Shown: positions 17,384 through 26,725, numbered from the stretch's first letter. The stretch: 64,000 bases of DNA from an uncultured Mollicutes bacterium (GCA_945923475.1 CAMELE010000002.1:90570-154569); one strand, 5' to 3'. The notes: generated by a model not told the origin, from the sequence alone. Numbers and translations: made by a program.

Positions 17384-17674
17384 TTTTTCAAAGATAATTG
17401 GGTTTTTAGCCTTGTCGCTTTGCTTGTAGCAAATAATTTGACGACCAATTTTTTGAACAATAAAAATATCTGCTTCTTCTAATATTTTTACTGCTTCATC
17501 CTTTGTAATTGGACAATTTTGTAATAAAGATATTTTCATAAGCTCATTTTTATTTAAATAAGCAAGAATATCTCTTAACATATTTTCATTAACACCATCT
17601 TTTCCAATTTGAAAAACTGGCTTTATTGTTTGAGCTAAGCTTCTTAGATAGCATTTTTGTTTTGTAGTTATCAT
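17381..17674 (-). CDS. yhbY: YhbY-family CRM-domain RNA-binding protein
   Basis: This 97-residue protein is a stand-alone CRM domain, associated with ribosome assembly in bacteria. Typical elements are LTTKQKCYLRSLAQ-type N-terminus, PVFQIGKDGVNENML (the conserved QxGKxG loop) and a C-terminal IGRQIICYKQS strand. Its ATG overlaps the stop of the upstream membrane gene. Firmicute relatives are often in the yqeH-aroE-yhbY-nadD group; here yhbY is separated from nadD by the polA operon. Confidence 0.9.
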   Translation of the reverse strand: MITTKQKCYLRSLAQTIKPVFQIGKDGVNENMLRDILAYLNKNELMKISLLQNCPITKDEAVKILEEADIFIVQKIGRQIICYKQSDKAKNPIIFEK

Positions 17675-17964
17675 TATTTATCATCACCCTTATGTTTATA
17701 TTGATAGTTTCTAAAATAGTAAAATACTACTGAGCCTATAAGTAAAATAACCCCAATAATATTAAATGCGATATAAATAGCATCTGCAAATTCTGCAATT
17801 ATAAAGAATATAAATGCACCAATAATAATTGAAATAGATATAATTTCTGATTGCTTATAAAATTTTATATCATCTTTTTTAATTTCATGTGGTAAAACCT
17901 TACCAAGAGCACAAAATACTAATAAAGTAATTAGTCCTAAAATTATTGCAATATATAAAACCAT
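17674..17964 (-). CDS. Small membrane protein (three predicted helices)
   Basis: The 96-residue protein has hydrophobic segments at about residues 2-20, 40-60 and 65-85, and a basic C-terminal tail ending KHKGDDK. I recognise no family. It has a GGAGG ribosome site and its own extended -10 promoter, is divergent from coaD, and overlaps the yhbY start by one base, making it the first gene of a two-gene unit with yhbY. Confidence 0.65.
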   Translation of the reverse strand: MVLYIAIILGLITLLVFCALGKVLPHEIKKDDIKFYKQSEIISISIIIGAFIFFIIAEFADAIYIAFNIIGVILLIGSVVFYYFRNYQYKHKGDDK

Positions 17965-17994
17965 TGTAAAACCTCCATTAGATTTTCTAATAAT

Positions 17995-18003
17995 ATTCTA
18001 TCA
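17995..18003 (-). promoter_or_regulatory. Extended -10 promoter of the yhbY unit
   Basis: The minus strand reads TGATAGAAT, a TGn-extended -10, about 30 bases before the ATG at 17964. No clear -35 is seen. Confidence 0.5.
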
Positions 18004-18040
18004 TATTTTTAGATAATTTAATATTAAAAATTAAATTAGA

Positions 18041-18069
18041 TTGCGAATAAATGAAAAATAATGTATACT
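18041..18069 (+). promoter_or_regulatory. Sigma-A-type promoter of coaD
   Basis: TTGCGA at 18041-18046 and TATACT at 18064-18069 are separated by 17 bases. The coaD ATG is 24 bases downstream with GGTGA as ribosome site. Confidence 0.65.
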
Positions 18070-18092
18070 TTTAGTGAAAGTTTGGTGATACA

Positions 18093-18593
18093 ATGGCTAA
18101 AGCAGTTTATCCAGGGACATTTGATCCATTTTCTAATGGACATTTAGATATAGTTAAAAGAGCATCAAATATTTTTGATGAGGTACATATATTAGTTGGA
18201 AATAATATAAAAAAGAATCCAACATTTTCAGCAGCAGAAAGAGTTTCAATGATTGAAGCTGTAGTTAAAAGCATTCCAAATATAAAGGTTGTAGCTTCTT
18301 CTGAGCTTGTTGTTCAATATGCCAAAAGAAACAACATTAAAGTCATTATAAGAGGGCTTAGAAACTATCAGGATTATGAATCTGAATTTTCACTTGCTCA
18401 GTTTAATAAGGATATTGATTCATCTATTGAAACATTACTTATGATGCCAAGTGCTACAAATCAATTCATATCATCATCTGCTATTAAGGAATTTGTAGCC
18501 TATAATATTGATATTACACCATATGTTCCAAAAGAAATTGCACCATATGTTGTAAAGAAATTCCAAGAAAATGGAACTATAGTTAAGCTTTAA
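18093..18593 (+). CDS. coaD: Phosphopantetheine adenylyltransferase
   Basis: CoaD converts 4'-phosphopantetheine and ATP to dephospho-CoA, the substrate of CoaE encoded 5 kb away. The 166-residue protein has the N-terminal YPGTFDPFSNGHLDI nucleotidyltransferase motif, the IIRGLRNYQDYESE segment and the ISSSAIKEF loop. It is one of the few plus-strand genes in this half of the window and is transcribed alone between its own promoter and terminator. Confidence 0.95.
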   Translation: MAKAVYPGTFDPFSNGHLDIVKRASNIFDEVHILVGNNIKKNPTFSAAERVSMIEAVVKSIPNIKVVASSELVVQYAKRNNIKVIIRGLRNYQDYESEFSLAQFNKDIDSSIETLLMMPSATNQFISSSAIKEFVAYNIDITPYVPKEIAPYVVKKFQENGTIVKL

Positions 18594-18601
18594 ATCAATT
18601 A

Positions 18602-18632
18602 ACGGAAGACTTTATAATCTTCCGTTTTATTA
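18602..18632 (+). terminator. Terminator of coaD
   Basis: ACGGAAGA and TCTTCCGT form an eight-base-pair stem with an eight-base loop, followed on the plus strand by TTTATTATTTTATT. The T-run overlaps the end of the convergent surE gene. Confidence 0.8.
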
Positions 18633-19358
18633 TTTTATTAAATCTTTTAGCTTATTGTACTCTTCTTCATCTGTTTGTATAACCTTTAGTGGAGTAATGC
18701 TTATATAACCATTTTTTGTTAAATAAACATCAGTTTTAGGATTAGTATCTAAATATAGTCCAGCATCCTCTTGATTATATATATCATTATTTGTATGAAC
18801 AAATTTTGTTGAATAGGATTTTATTCCTTGAATTGAAGCCTTTATTCCTTTTATATTTTTATGCTCTTTAGTTGGGAAATTTACGTTAAGAACGTAATTT
18901 TTTGAATATAGTTTTTCATAAATTATTGTTTTTATGAGTGCATCTAGTTGGGTTTTAACTATATCAAAGGAATCAAAATCAGTACTTATTGCAACACCTG
19001 GAATACCTTCTACTACAGCCTCACGTGCCGCTCCTACTGTACCTGAATATAAAATGTCTGTCCCTACATTTAAACCATTGTTTATACCAGAAAAGACAAT
19101 ATCAAAATCAATATTTAACAAAGCATTCCCTATCCTTACGCAATCAACTGGAGTTCCTGATGAATGATAGGCATTTATGTCTTCAAAATTATCCGCTTTA
19201 ACAAAAGAAATAGGTGATAGCTTAAATGAATGACTTGCACCACTCATATGCTTATCAGGAGCAACAACATATACATTACCATATTTTTTTAAAGCGTTAG
19301 CTAATATTTTTATGCCTATTGCATTTATACCATCATCATTTGTAACTAAAAAATTCAT
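18630..19358 (-). CDS. surE: 5'/3'-nucleotidase SurE
   Basis: SurE dephosphorylates nucleoside monophosphates with a divalent metal. The 242-residue protein starts with the metal-binding LVTNDDGINAIG (Asp8-Asp9), and has VAPDKHMSGASHSF, SGTPVDCVRIG and the SGINNGLNVGTDILYSGTV active-site loop. GAGG precedes the ATG. It is read convergently with coaD and is 8 bases downstream of the DUF1653 gene. Confidence 0.93.
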   Translation of the reverse strand: MNFLVTNDDGINAIGIKILANALKKYGNVYVVAPDKHMSGASHSFKLSPISFVKADNFEDINAYHSSGTPVDCVRIGNALLNIDFDIVFSGINNGLNVGTDILYSGTVGAAREAVVEGIPGVAISTDFDSFDIVKTQLDALIKTIIYEKLYSKNYVLNVNFPTKEHKNIKGIKASIQGIKSYSTKFVHTNNDIYNQEDAGLYLDTNPKTDVYLTKNGYISITPLKVIQTDEEEYNKLKDLIK

Positions 19359-19366
19359 ATTTACCT

Positions 19367-19624
19367 CTATTTTTTGAAATTTATTGCTTTTGATTCTATA
19401 TTCTGTAGCTCAAAACGATATTTTTGAGCAACATTTGGATATTTTTCATGGTCAACCTCACTTAAAAACATTTCTTTTTTTCTAATCCATAAGGATGAAT
19501 CACCATAAAGTCGGCGATAAACAACATATTCTTCCTTTGTTTCACTATCATATGCTACATCCTCAACAAGATAATAATCGCCTTTAAAATGTTTATATAT
19601 TCCGTTGATTTTTAATTCTCTCAT
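19367..19624 (-). CDS. DUF1653 domain protein
   Basis: The 85-residue protein carries the DUF1653 pattern: a [10 protein letters not shown] start, a central [16 protein letters not shown] and [10 protein letters not shown]. The family is small and soluble with no known function. I placed the start at ATG 19624 because GAGGAA lies directly upstream; a frame opening 24 bases earlier adds only eight residues. It has surE on one side and the cobB terminator on the other. Confidence 0.8.
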   Translation of the reverse strand: MRELKINGIYKHFKGDYYLVEDVAYDSETKEEYVVYRRLYGDSSLWIRKKEMFLSEVDHEKYPNVAQKYRFELQNIESKAINFKK

Positions 19625-19654
19625 CTTATTTCCTCGCTTCATTTCCATTATATA

Positions 19655-19680
19655 TAATAAAAGGCTGTTTTAACAGCCAA
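19655..19680 (-). terminator. Terminator of proS-cobB
   Basis: GGCTGTT and AACAGCC form a seven-base-pair stem, followed on the minus strand by TTTTATT. It begins three bases after the cobB stop. Confidence 0.75.
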
Positions 19681-20403
19681 TTATAAATTATATTTCTTTA
19701 AATTTTCTATATTTAAGTATTCTTCAACTTTACCATTAATAAATAAATCTGCTCTATTAGATATTTGAGTTTCACCCAAATTTATTAAAACTAGCTTTTT
19801 ACCTTTAAAATAATTTACAAAGCTCGCTGCTGGATATACAACAAGTGATGTACCAGCCACAATTAACGTATCACAGCTTGAGATAAGATTAATTGCATTT
19901 TCAATATCAGAGTAATTTAAATCCTCACCATATAGTACAACATCAGGCTTAATTAATCCACCGCATGAACAAATATATTTATCCTTGCTAATATCATTTA
20001 ATTCATAGTATTTGTGGCATTTCATACAATGATTTTTCCAAATAGTACCATGAATTTCAATAACAGGATTTGTCCCAGCTATTTTATCTAGGGAATCTAT
20101 ATTTTGAGTTACAACGCCACTTATTTTGCCTTTTTTATTTAAATATGCAACAGCCTTGTGGCACTCATTTGGAAGTGCATTTTTATAAACCATTTTATCA
20201 AAATAGAAATCATAAAATTTTTTTGTGTTATACATAAAATAATTGTGACTAACAATTTCCTCAGGAGCTTCCTTATATATACCTCTTGCACCTCTAAAAT
20301 CTGGAATGCCTGAAGCTACAGATACTCCTGCACCACTAAAAAAGACGATTCTATTTGAATTTTTAATGATTTCCATTAGCTCATCTAATTTTGCTTGTTC
20401 CAT
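19681..20403 (-). CDS. cobB: Sir2-family NAD-dependent protein deacylase
   Basis: Sirtuins remove acyl groups from lysines, using NAD+ and giving nicotinamide. The 240-residue protein has the Rossmann motif FSGAGVSVASGIPDFRG, QNIDSLD, the catalytic His in EIHGT and a four-Cys zinc site (CMKC and CSCG). It has neither the Tyr/Arg-rich N-terminal extension nor the marked features of ADP-ribosylating SirTM. It sits one base after proS, so both are probably cotranscribed. Confidence 0.93.
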   Translation of the reverse strand: MEQAKLDELMEIIKNSNRIVFFSGAGVSVASGIPDFRGARGIYKEAPEEIVSHNYFMYNTKKFYDFYFDKMVYKNALPNECHKAVAYLNKKGKISGVVTQNIDSLDKIAGTNPVIEIHGTIWKNHCMKCHKYYELNDISKDKYICSCGGLIKPDVVLYGEDLNYSDIENAINLISSCDTLIVAGTSLVVYPAASFVNYFKGKKLVLINLGETQISNRADLFINGKVEEYLNIENLKKYNL

Positions 20404-20404
20404 C

Positions 20405-22111
20405 TTATTTTACCGTTATTTGATTAACAATAGTAGCTATTGCAGCCTCACTAGATTGCTCAGTCTTCTCATTTGTACTACGTGTTTTTAATTCAACGAT
20501 ATTTTCATTTGCCTTTTTACCAACAATAATAGCAAATGGTAAACCAATTAACTCCCAGTCCTTCATCTTGAATCCTAGTCCTTGGTCTCTATCATCAAAT
20601 ATCGCCTCAACACCTTGATTTAATAATTCCTTATATATTTTTTCTGCTAGAGCTACCTGAGCCTCATCCTTCATGGATACAGGTACAACAACAGCGTGAT
20701 ATGGAGCAATACAAATTGGCCATTTAATACCAAATTCATCATGATACTGCTCTACAACTGCAGACATAGTTCTTGTAACACCAATACCGTAGCAGCCCAT
20801 AACCATAGGTATGTTTTTTCCTTCTTGGTTAGTATATGTACAATTCATAGCACTTGAGTATTTAGTACCAAGCTTAAATATTTGACCAACCTCAATACCT
20901 CTTCTTAGCTTCATATGGTCCTTCTTACAGCAAGGGCATAAATCTCCTTCAACTGCTTTTCTTAAATCAAGCACAATACCATCAAAATCACGACCATAAT
21001 TAACATTAATTGCATGATAATCCTTTTTATTAGAACCTGCAACTGCATTTTTCATTTTTGCAACCTCTGTGTCGATATAAACCTTTACCTTAGCATTTTG
21101 AGGTCCAACAAATCCATGGATTGATCCAATATTTTTAATTTCTTCTTCTGTTGCAAAGGTTAAGAACGCTTCTGCTGTATTCATTGCATTTACAAGCTTA
21201 ATTTCATTAACCTCTCGATCTCCTCTAACGCAGGCAATTACAACTTCGTTTGTTTCAGTATCTTTATAAACAACAGATTTGATAAATTTAGATGGTTCTT
21301 GCTTTAAAAAGCTAGAAATTTCCTCAATAGTTCTTTGATTTGGAGTATATACCTCCTCATAAGGCTTAATTTCCTCAGCACATGTATCTAATGCTACTGC
21401 ATCAGCTTTTTCAACGTCAGCTGCATATCCGCATGTCTCACAATAAACAACATCTGATTCTCCAGCTTCTGAGAATGCCATAAATTGATGAGATCCATTT
21501 CCTCCAATTGCACCTGTATCTGCAAGTACTGCACGATAATCAAGCCCTAAGCGAGTAAAGATTTTAGAATATGTATCATACATAGTATCATATGCTACAT
21601 TTAATCCATCCTCATCCTTATCAAATGAATATGCATCCTTCATAATAAACTCACGACTACGCATAAGACCAAATCTTGGTCTAGCCTCATCACGATACTT
21701 TGTTTGAATTTGATAAATATTAATTGGTAATTGCTTAGGAGATTTAATTAAATCACGAGCAAGTGATGTAAATATTTCTTCATGTGTTGGGCCTAAGCAA
21801 AACTCTCTATCGTGGCGATCGGTAAAGCGGAATAATTCTGCTCCATATTTTGACCATCTTCCTGATTCCTCCCAAAGCTCTTTTGGTTGAATAGCTGATG
21901 ATAAAATCTCAATTGCACCTGATTTATCCATTTCTTGACGAATGATAGCTTCTATTTTATTAAGTACTCGTAAACCTAATGGTAAATAATTATAAACACC
22001 AGCAACTAGGTTTTTTATAAATCCACCTCTAAGTAATAGTTGATGGCTTGCAATTTTAGCCTCTTGAGGCGCTTCCTTTAATGTTGAAATAAGCATTCTT
22101 GACGCTTTCAT
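20405..22111 (-). CDS. proS: Prolyl-tRNA synthetase (bacterial type, with editing insert)
   Basis: ProS charges tRNA-Pro. The 568-residue class II enzyme has motif 2 near residues 140-160 (KYRDEARPRFGLMRSREFIMKDAYSF), the trans-editing INS domain between about 225 and 405 that clears misacylated Ala-tRNA, motif 3 GCYGIGVTR near 440 and a C-terminal anticodon-binding domain. The 218-base gap upstream is too short and lacks T-box features, so I see no T-box. It has its own extended -10 promoter and is divergent from the RNase J gene. Confidence 0.95.
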   Translation of the reverse strand: MKASRMLISTLKEAPQEAKIASHQLLLRGGFIKNLVAGVYNYLPLGLRVLNKIEAIIRQEMDKSGAIEILSSAIQPKELWEESGRWSKYGAELFRFTDRHDREFCLGPTHEEIFTSLARDLIKSPKQLPINIYQIQTKYRDEARPRFGLMRSREFIMKDAYSFDKDEDGLNVAYDTMYDTYSKIFTRLGLDYRAVLADTGAIGGNGSHQFMAFSEAGESDVVYCETCGYAADVEKADAVALDTCAEEIKPYEEVYTPNQRTIEEISSFLKQEPSKFIKSVVYKDTETNEVVIACVRGDREVNEIKLVNAMNTAEAFLTFATEEEIKNIGSIHGFVGPQNAKVKVYIDTEVAKMKNAVAGSNKKDYHAINVNYGRDFDGIVLDLRKAVEGDLCPCCKKDHMKLRRGIEVGQIFKLGTKYSSAMNCTYTNQEGKNIPMVMGCYGIGVTRTMSAVVEQYHDEFGIKWPICIAPYHAVVVPVSMKDEAQVALAEKIYKELLNQGVEAIFDDRDQGLGFKMKDWELIGLPFAIIVGKKANENIVELKTRSTNEKTEQSSEAAIATIVNQITVK

Positions 22112-22143
22112 ATTTTCACTTCTTCCCTAAAAAATTCTCTAAA

Positions 22144-22152
22144 ATTATAACA
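22144..22152 (-). promoter_or_regulatory. Extended -10 promoter of proS
   Basis: The minus strand reads TGTTATAAT, a perfect -10 with TGn extension, about 33 bases before the ATG. No consensus -35 is visible. Confidence 0.55.
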
Positions 22153-22329
22153 CGTTTAGACTAAAAAGAAAAGTATTTCAAAAAAATATATTAAATTTAA
22201 ATTTATTATTATAAAAATTGAATCACACCTCTTTTTGAACTTAATTATATTCTCTACTAGAAATTTAATTCTTGTTGTTGTATAATAACTATGTTTGAGA
22301 TACAAAAATAAAGTTAGGAGGAAAATTTT

Positions 22330-24315
22330 ATGAGTAACCAAAATATTAAGGGTAAAGACGAAATAGGTGTTTTTGCACTTGGTGGACTTGGTGAAGTCGG
22401 AAAAAATATGTATTGTATTGAATATTTAAATCAAATATTCATTATCGATTCAGGAATATTATTTCCAGATGAACACCTGTTAGGTGTTGATTATGTTATT
22501 CCCGATTATCAATATCTAATTGACAACCAAGAAAAAATTGTGGGTCTTTTTATTACTCACGGTCACGAGGATCATATTGGTGGAATTCCTTTTATGCTAA
22601 AAAAGGTTAAAATTCCGAAAATTTATGCTTCTGGAGTTGCTGTTGAGCTAATAAAAAACAAATTGGCTGAGCATAAGGATATCAAAGCCCCAACTATTAT
22701 CGACTTTAAGGCCAATTATAAATATACTTTTAAGGGTGATGTTGAACTATCATTTATAAGAATGTGTCACTCAATTCCAGATAGCTATGCATTTGTTTTT
22801 AAAACTCCTCTTGGTAATATTGTTACAACAGGAGATTTCAAAATTGATTTGACGCCACTTGGACCAGGAACAGAGTTTGAAAAGCTTGCTAATTTAGGTA
22901 ATGAGGGTGTACTTCTTCTTATGGCTGATTCAACAAACGCTACTGTTGAGGGATATACTCAATCTGAAAAAAGAATCGGTGAATCAATTCGAGAGCTTTT
23001 TTCTCATATAAATTCAAGAATTATTGTAGCAACATTTGCGTCTAACATTTATCGTGTTCAGCAAATTGTTGAAGCATCTGTATCATGTAAGCGTAAGGTC
23101 GCAATATTTGGACGTTCAATGAAAAAAACTATCGAAGTTGGTCAACAAATTGGATATATCAAGGCGCCAAAGGACACATTTATTGATGAAAATGAGTTAA
23201 ATCATTATAAACCACATGAATTAACAATCCTATGTACAGGATCACAAGGTGAACCAATGGCTGCACTTTCTCGTGTTGCAACTGGTGTCCATAAACAAAT
23301 TAAATTAATTCCGGGTGATACAGTCGTATTCTCTTCTTCTCCAATTCCTGGAAACCAAGAGGGTGTCAATAAAACTATCAACCTTTTGTTTAAGGCCGGA
23401 GCTAATGTAATTACCCATTCACCTATAACTGATACTCATACTTCAGGTCATGCGGCTCAAGGGGATTTAAAGCTAATTCAAACCCTATTAAAGCCAAAAT
23501 ACTTTATGCCTGTTCATGGTGAATATCGTATGCAAAAGGTTCATGCAATGCTTGCAATTGAATGTGGATGTAAGCCTGAAAACACATTTATTTTAGAAAA
23601 TGGTGATGTGTTAGCTCTTTCTCAACGAGGAGCTAGAATATCTGGCCATGTTCAAGCTGGAGACGTTTATATTGATGGAGATACAATTGGCGATATTGAT
23701 TCAAGTACTATTAAGGAAAGAAAGATTCTATCTGAGGATGGATTATTCTCAATAATATTTACAATTGATATTAAAAAAAGACGTGTAATACTAGAGCCAC
23801 AGGTTGTTTCTCGTGGATTTATCTACATGAAGGATAATGAGGCTTTAACAAAGGACTTTGCAAAAAAAGCTAAGGATTACGTTAATAAACAATTTGAAGA
23901 AAACACATCTGTTAACCTTCTTCAATTAAAGCAAGCTTTAATCGAATATGTAAGCAAAATGATTCGTGAAGCTACTGATCGTAACCCAATTGTTATCCCA
24001 GTGTTTATGCTTGTACAATCAAAATCAGGTAAAGCAATTCCTTTAACTAAAGAGCTTCCAAAAAAGAGTGATACTAAGGAAGGCTCTATTAAGCCAGAAA
24101 TTAAACCAGTCAAAAAAACTATCAAGCCTGATTCTTCACAAGAGAGTGATTTAAATTCTACAACGCCAAAGGATACTACTTCTTTTACACCTGTTAAAAA
24201 GCGTCCACCTGTAAAAATGATTAAAAAGGAAAAGCCTCAAACAGAAATGAAACCCAAAAAAATTACAAAAAAGCCACAAAAGCCAATAAAAATGAATGAG
24301 CCTAAGGCTAAATAA
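22330..24315 (+). CDS. rnj: Ribonuclease J with long basic C-terminal tail
   Basis: RNase J is the metallo-beta-lactamase endo- and 5'-3' exoribonuclease that drives mRNA decay in Firmicutes. The 661-residue protein has the beta-CASP core with the zinc-binding motif THGHEDHIGG near residue 75 and the later HTSGHAAQGD and PVHGEYR motifs. The catalytic part ends near residue 555, as in normal RNase J; a further 90 or so residues are low-complexity, rich in Lys, Pro and Thr. AGGAGG precedes the start. It is a single gene with its own terminator. Confidence 0.95.
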   Translation: MSNQNIKGKDEIGVFALGGLGEVGKNMYCIEYLNQIFIIDSGILFPDEHLLGVDYVIPDYQYLIDNQEKIVGLFITHGHEDHIGGIPFMLKKVKIPKIYASGVAVELIKNKLAEHKDIKAPTIIDFKANYKYTFKGDVELSFIRMCHSIPDSYAFVFKTPLGNIVTTGDFKIDLTPLGPGTEFEKLANLGNEGVLLLMADSTNATVEGYTQSEKRIGESIRELFSHINSRIIVATFASNIYRVQQIVEASVSCKRKVAIFGRSMKKTIEVGQQIGYIKAPKDTFIDENELNHYKPHELTILCTGSQGEPMAALSRVATGVHKQIKLIPGDTVVFSSSPIPGNQEGVNKTINLLFKAGANVITHSPITDTHTSGHAAQGDLKLIQTLLKPKYFMPVHGEYRMQKVHAMLAIECGCKPENTFILENGDVLALSQRGARISGHVQAGDVYIDGDTIGDIDSSTIKERKILSEDGLFSIIFTIDIKKRRVILEPQVVSRGFIYMKDNEALTKDFAKKAKDYVNKQFEENTSVNLLQLKQALIEYVSKMIREATDRNPIVIPVFMLVQSKSGKAIPLTKELPKKSDTKEGSIKPEIKPVKKTIKPDSSQESDLNSTTPKDTTSFTPVKKRPPVKMIKKEKPQTEMKPKKITKKPQKPIKMNEPKAK

Positions 24316-24322
24316 TTAGAAT

Positions 24323-24357
24323 TAGGAGGAGATAATCTCTTCCTATTCTTTTTTTAT
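24323..24357 (+). terminator. Terminator of the RNase J gene
   Basis: TAGGAGGAGA pairs with TCTCTTCCTA (one G-T wobble) around a three-base loop, followed by TTCTTTTTTT. Confidence 0.8.
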
Positions 24358-24368
24358 CCGCTTTTTGT

Positions 24369-24374
24369 TATAAT
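24369..24374 (+). promoter_or_regulatory. -10 element of the hydrolase gene
   Basis: A perfect TATAAT lies 20 bases before the TTG start. It would put the transcription start near 24381, downstream of the in-frame ATG at 24377, which supports TTG 24395 as the real start. The -35 region is poor. Confidence 0.45.
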
Positions 24375-24394
24375 ATATGTATGAGGTGATTCAA

Positions 24395-25285
24395 TTGAAG
24401 CAATTATTTTTAGATTCACATAACTATAAATTAAATGTCCATGTTTTTGAAGTCGATTCGCCAAAAGCTATAGTTCAAGTTATTCATGGCATGGAGGAAC
24501 ATCAAGAAAGATACGAACCATTTGTTAATTTTTTAAACGAAAATGGTTATACTGTTGTAACATCTAATATGAGAGGTCATGGTGAAGATGCTCCAGTTTT
24601 AGGCTACTTTGCTAAAAAAGATGGTTATAAGTTTCTTGTAGATGACCAAATTGTAATTAATAATTATATTAAAGATAATTATCCCAATACTGATATTTAT
24701 TTATTTGCCCACTCAATGGGTACAATTATCGCAAGAAATGTTTTAATGACCCATTCCTCTTCATTTGCTAAGGTTTGCTTATCTGGATTTCCTAATCCCG
24801 ACTTTGGAGCATATGCAGGAATACCAATTGCGAAATTTATTAGTTTATTTAAAGGAAAAAAAGGTCACTCTAAATTTGTTTCCAATCTATCTACTGGCAG
24901 ATTTAATAAAGCAATCAAAAATGCTAAAACTGATGTAGATTGGGTTTGTGCTAATGAAGAAACAATCAATGCCTATATTCAGGATCCTTACTGTGGTCAT
25001 GGCTTTACATTAGGTGGATTTATTGACCTTTATCATCTAGTTATAAGAATGAGACACAAAAGTAATTATAAGAATGTAAATTCGATGCCTATTCTAGCAT
25101 TAAGAGGCGCTAATGACCCATGCACAGGCTATGATAAGGGTTCAAAAAAATCACTAAATATATTAAATCATGCCGGATTTAAGGATATTAAAGAGATTAA
25201 ATACGAAAATATGCGTCATGAAATTCTAAATGAAAAAGAAAATAAAATAGTATATAACGATATACTAGAATTTTATAACAAATAA
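24395..25285 (+). CDS. Alpha/beta hydrolase, monoacylglycerol lipase/lysophospholipase-like
   Basis: The 296-residue protein belongs to the serine hydrolases that cleave lysophospholipids or monoglycerides: the oxyanion motif HGMEEHQERY, the nucleophile elbow FAHSMG (Ser of AHSMG), an Asp in RGANDPCTGYD and a final His in ENMRHEIL complete a triad. There is no signal peptide, so it should act inside the cell. I prefer the TTG start because GAGGTGA sits six bases upstream; the ATG 18 bases earlier lies next to the -10. It is a monocistronic gene with a terminator on each side. Confidence 0.85.
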   Translation: MKQLFLDSHNYKLNVHVFEVDSPKAIVQVIHGMEEHQERYEPFVNFLNENGYTVVTSNMRGHGEDAPVLGYFAKKDGYKFLVDDQIVINNYIKDNYPNTDIYLFAHSMGTIIARNVLMTHSSSFAKVCLSGFPNPDFGAYAGIPIAKFISLFKGKKGHSKFVSNLSTGRFNKAIKNAKTDVDWVCANEETINAYIQDPYCGHGFTLGGFIDLYHLVIRMRHKSNYKNVNSMPILALRGANDPCTGYDKGSKKSLNILNHAGFKDIKEIKYENMRHEILNEKENKIVYNDILEFYNK

Positions 25286-25292
25286 CATAAAT

Positions 25293-25320
25293 GGCTAAGA
25301 TAAATTCTTAGCCGTTTATT
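25293..25320 (+). terminator. Terminator of the hydrolase gene
   Basis: GGCTAAGA and TCTTAGCC form an eight-base-pair stem with a five-base loop, then GTTTATTATTAT. It lies between convergent genes and may act both ways. Confidence 0.75.
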
Positions 25321-25332
25321 ATTATAGAGTAA

Positions 25333-25980
25333 TTAATCACTCTGCTTATTCAAATACTTTATAATCTCTTGTTTTAATTCTTCTTTATTACCATTAACTT
25401 TAAACTCTTTTGTAATACACTTATCTAAAATGCAAATTCTATTAGAAAGTACCAAAGCCTCATCTAAATCATGAGTTACAAATATACATCCCTTTGATTT
25501 AAATAAATATTTACTTAATAAATTTATTAATTTCATCTTTAGTATCGTATCTAAAGATGAAAATGGTTCATCTAATAAATATATATCTGCATCATTTAAG
25601 ATTGCTCTTACAATATTGATTCTTTGTTTTTGTCCACCCGATAGCATTTTAGGATATTTATTAACTAAATCTTTTACCTCAAAAGCCTCAAGAAGCTCCA
25701 TTATTTTATCAAAATCATCCCTAATTAAGGCTAAATTTTCATAAACTGTTAAGCTATTGATTAGCCTAGGCTCTTGGAATACATATGAGATTTTAAAATC
25801 ATTAGGAATTACATTCCCAGTATAATCAATTAATCTTGAAATTATCTTTAAAATTGTTGTTTTACCTGCTCCTGAAGGACCATAAATACAAACAATTTCG
25901 CCATCATTAATATCTAAACTTAAATTGTCTAAAACTATATTATTGTCATATAATTTAGAAATATTTTCAAGCTTAAGCAT
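25333..25980 (-). CDS. ABC importer ATP-binding protein
   Basis: This 215-residue ATPase has Walker A GPSGAGKTT, Q-loop YVFQEPR, signature LSGGQKQR, Walker B IYLLDEP and the switch His in FVTHDLDEA; all catalytic residues are present. The sequence is of the nitrate/sulfonate/taurine (SsuB/TauB-like) class, shorter than usual. Its ATG overlaps the permease end by 8 bases. It is the last gene of the hydrogenase-importer operon. Confidence 0.9.
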   Translation of the reverse strand: MLKLENISKLYDNNIVLDNLSLDINDGEIVCIYGPSGAGKTTILKIISRLIDYTGNVIPNDFKISYVFQEPRLINSLTVYENLALIRDDFDKIMELLEAFEVKDLVNKYPKMLSGGQKQRINIVRAILNDADIYLLDEPFSSLDTILKMKLINLLSKYLFKSKGCIFVTHDLDEALVLSNRICILDKCITKEFKVNGNKEELKQEIIKYLNKQSD

Positions 25981-26725
25981 TTTGATACCTCACAACATGA
26001 CGCTTAACGATTTTAACAATAGCTTCTATTAAAAAGCCAAGAATAACTGCAATAATTGCAAGAGCAAATAGCTTCTCAGTTTCTAAATAAACCTTATCAT
26101 ATTGCATCAAGGTACCAATAGCATTTTTAGATAATGCCATTGCCTCAGCCGCAATAACAAGTTTCAAATTAAGGCTTAAATTAGAACTGATAATATCAAA
26201 GATAGAACCAAGAGTTTCATTATAATAAATATAAACCTTCTTCTTTTTAGTTAAATTATATATGCTTGCCATTTCAAGTAAATCAGCATCAACCATTTTA
26301 AAGCTTGATTTAAGAGATTGATAAATAATCGGTAAGCTTACAATAAACGCTACAATAATTGGAGTTAACGATGACCTCATCCATATAATTAATATCAGGA
26401 TTATTGCCATAGTTGGGATTCCTCTAATAATAGCAATTATAATTTCAAGGATATGATTCACTTTTTGAAATTTTAAGCCTAATAAAACTAACAAAAATGC
26501 TAGTATAAATGATAATAAGAATGAAACAAGACTACGAATAATTGTAAAAAGCAAGGCTTTATAAAAGGATAATTTTAAAAAATACTTAAAAGCCTCCTTT
26601 ATACAAATAAAGGGATTAGGTAAAATTAATGATGTATTAACTATTAAAGAGCATAAATACCATAGTAGAATTAAAGCAAATAAAATAATGAAAGGATACA
26701 GTAAATTAATTAATAATCTTTTCAT
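25973..26725 (-). CDS. ABC importer permease
   Basis: The 250-residue protein has about six membrane helices and an EAA-loop region (EMASIYNLTKKKKVYIYYNETLG) that contacts the ATPase, typical of BPD_transp_1 permeases of the SsuC/TauC class. It overlaps the stop of the binding-protein gene and the start of the ATPase gene, so the three parts are translated together. The substrate is unknown. Confidence 0.9.
   Translation of the reverse strand: MKRLLINLLYPFIILFALILLWYLCSLIVNTSLILPNPFICIKEAFKYFLKLSFYKALLFTIIRSLVSFLLSFILAFLLVLLGLKFQKVNHILEIIIAIIRGIPTMAIILILIIWMRSSLTPIIVAFIVSLPIIYQSLKSSFKMVDADLLEMASIYNLTKKKKVYIYYNETLGSIFDIISSNLSLNLKLVIAAEAMALSKNAIGTLMQYDKVYLETEKLFALAIIAVILGFLIEAIVKIVKRHVVRYQNA

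Noticed and set aside
22112..22329. T-box riboswitch upstream of proS
   Set aside because: The proS promoter lies only about 33 bases from the start, leaving no room for a leader, and I see no T-box sequence or terminator there.
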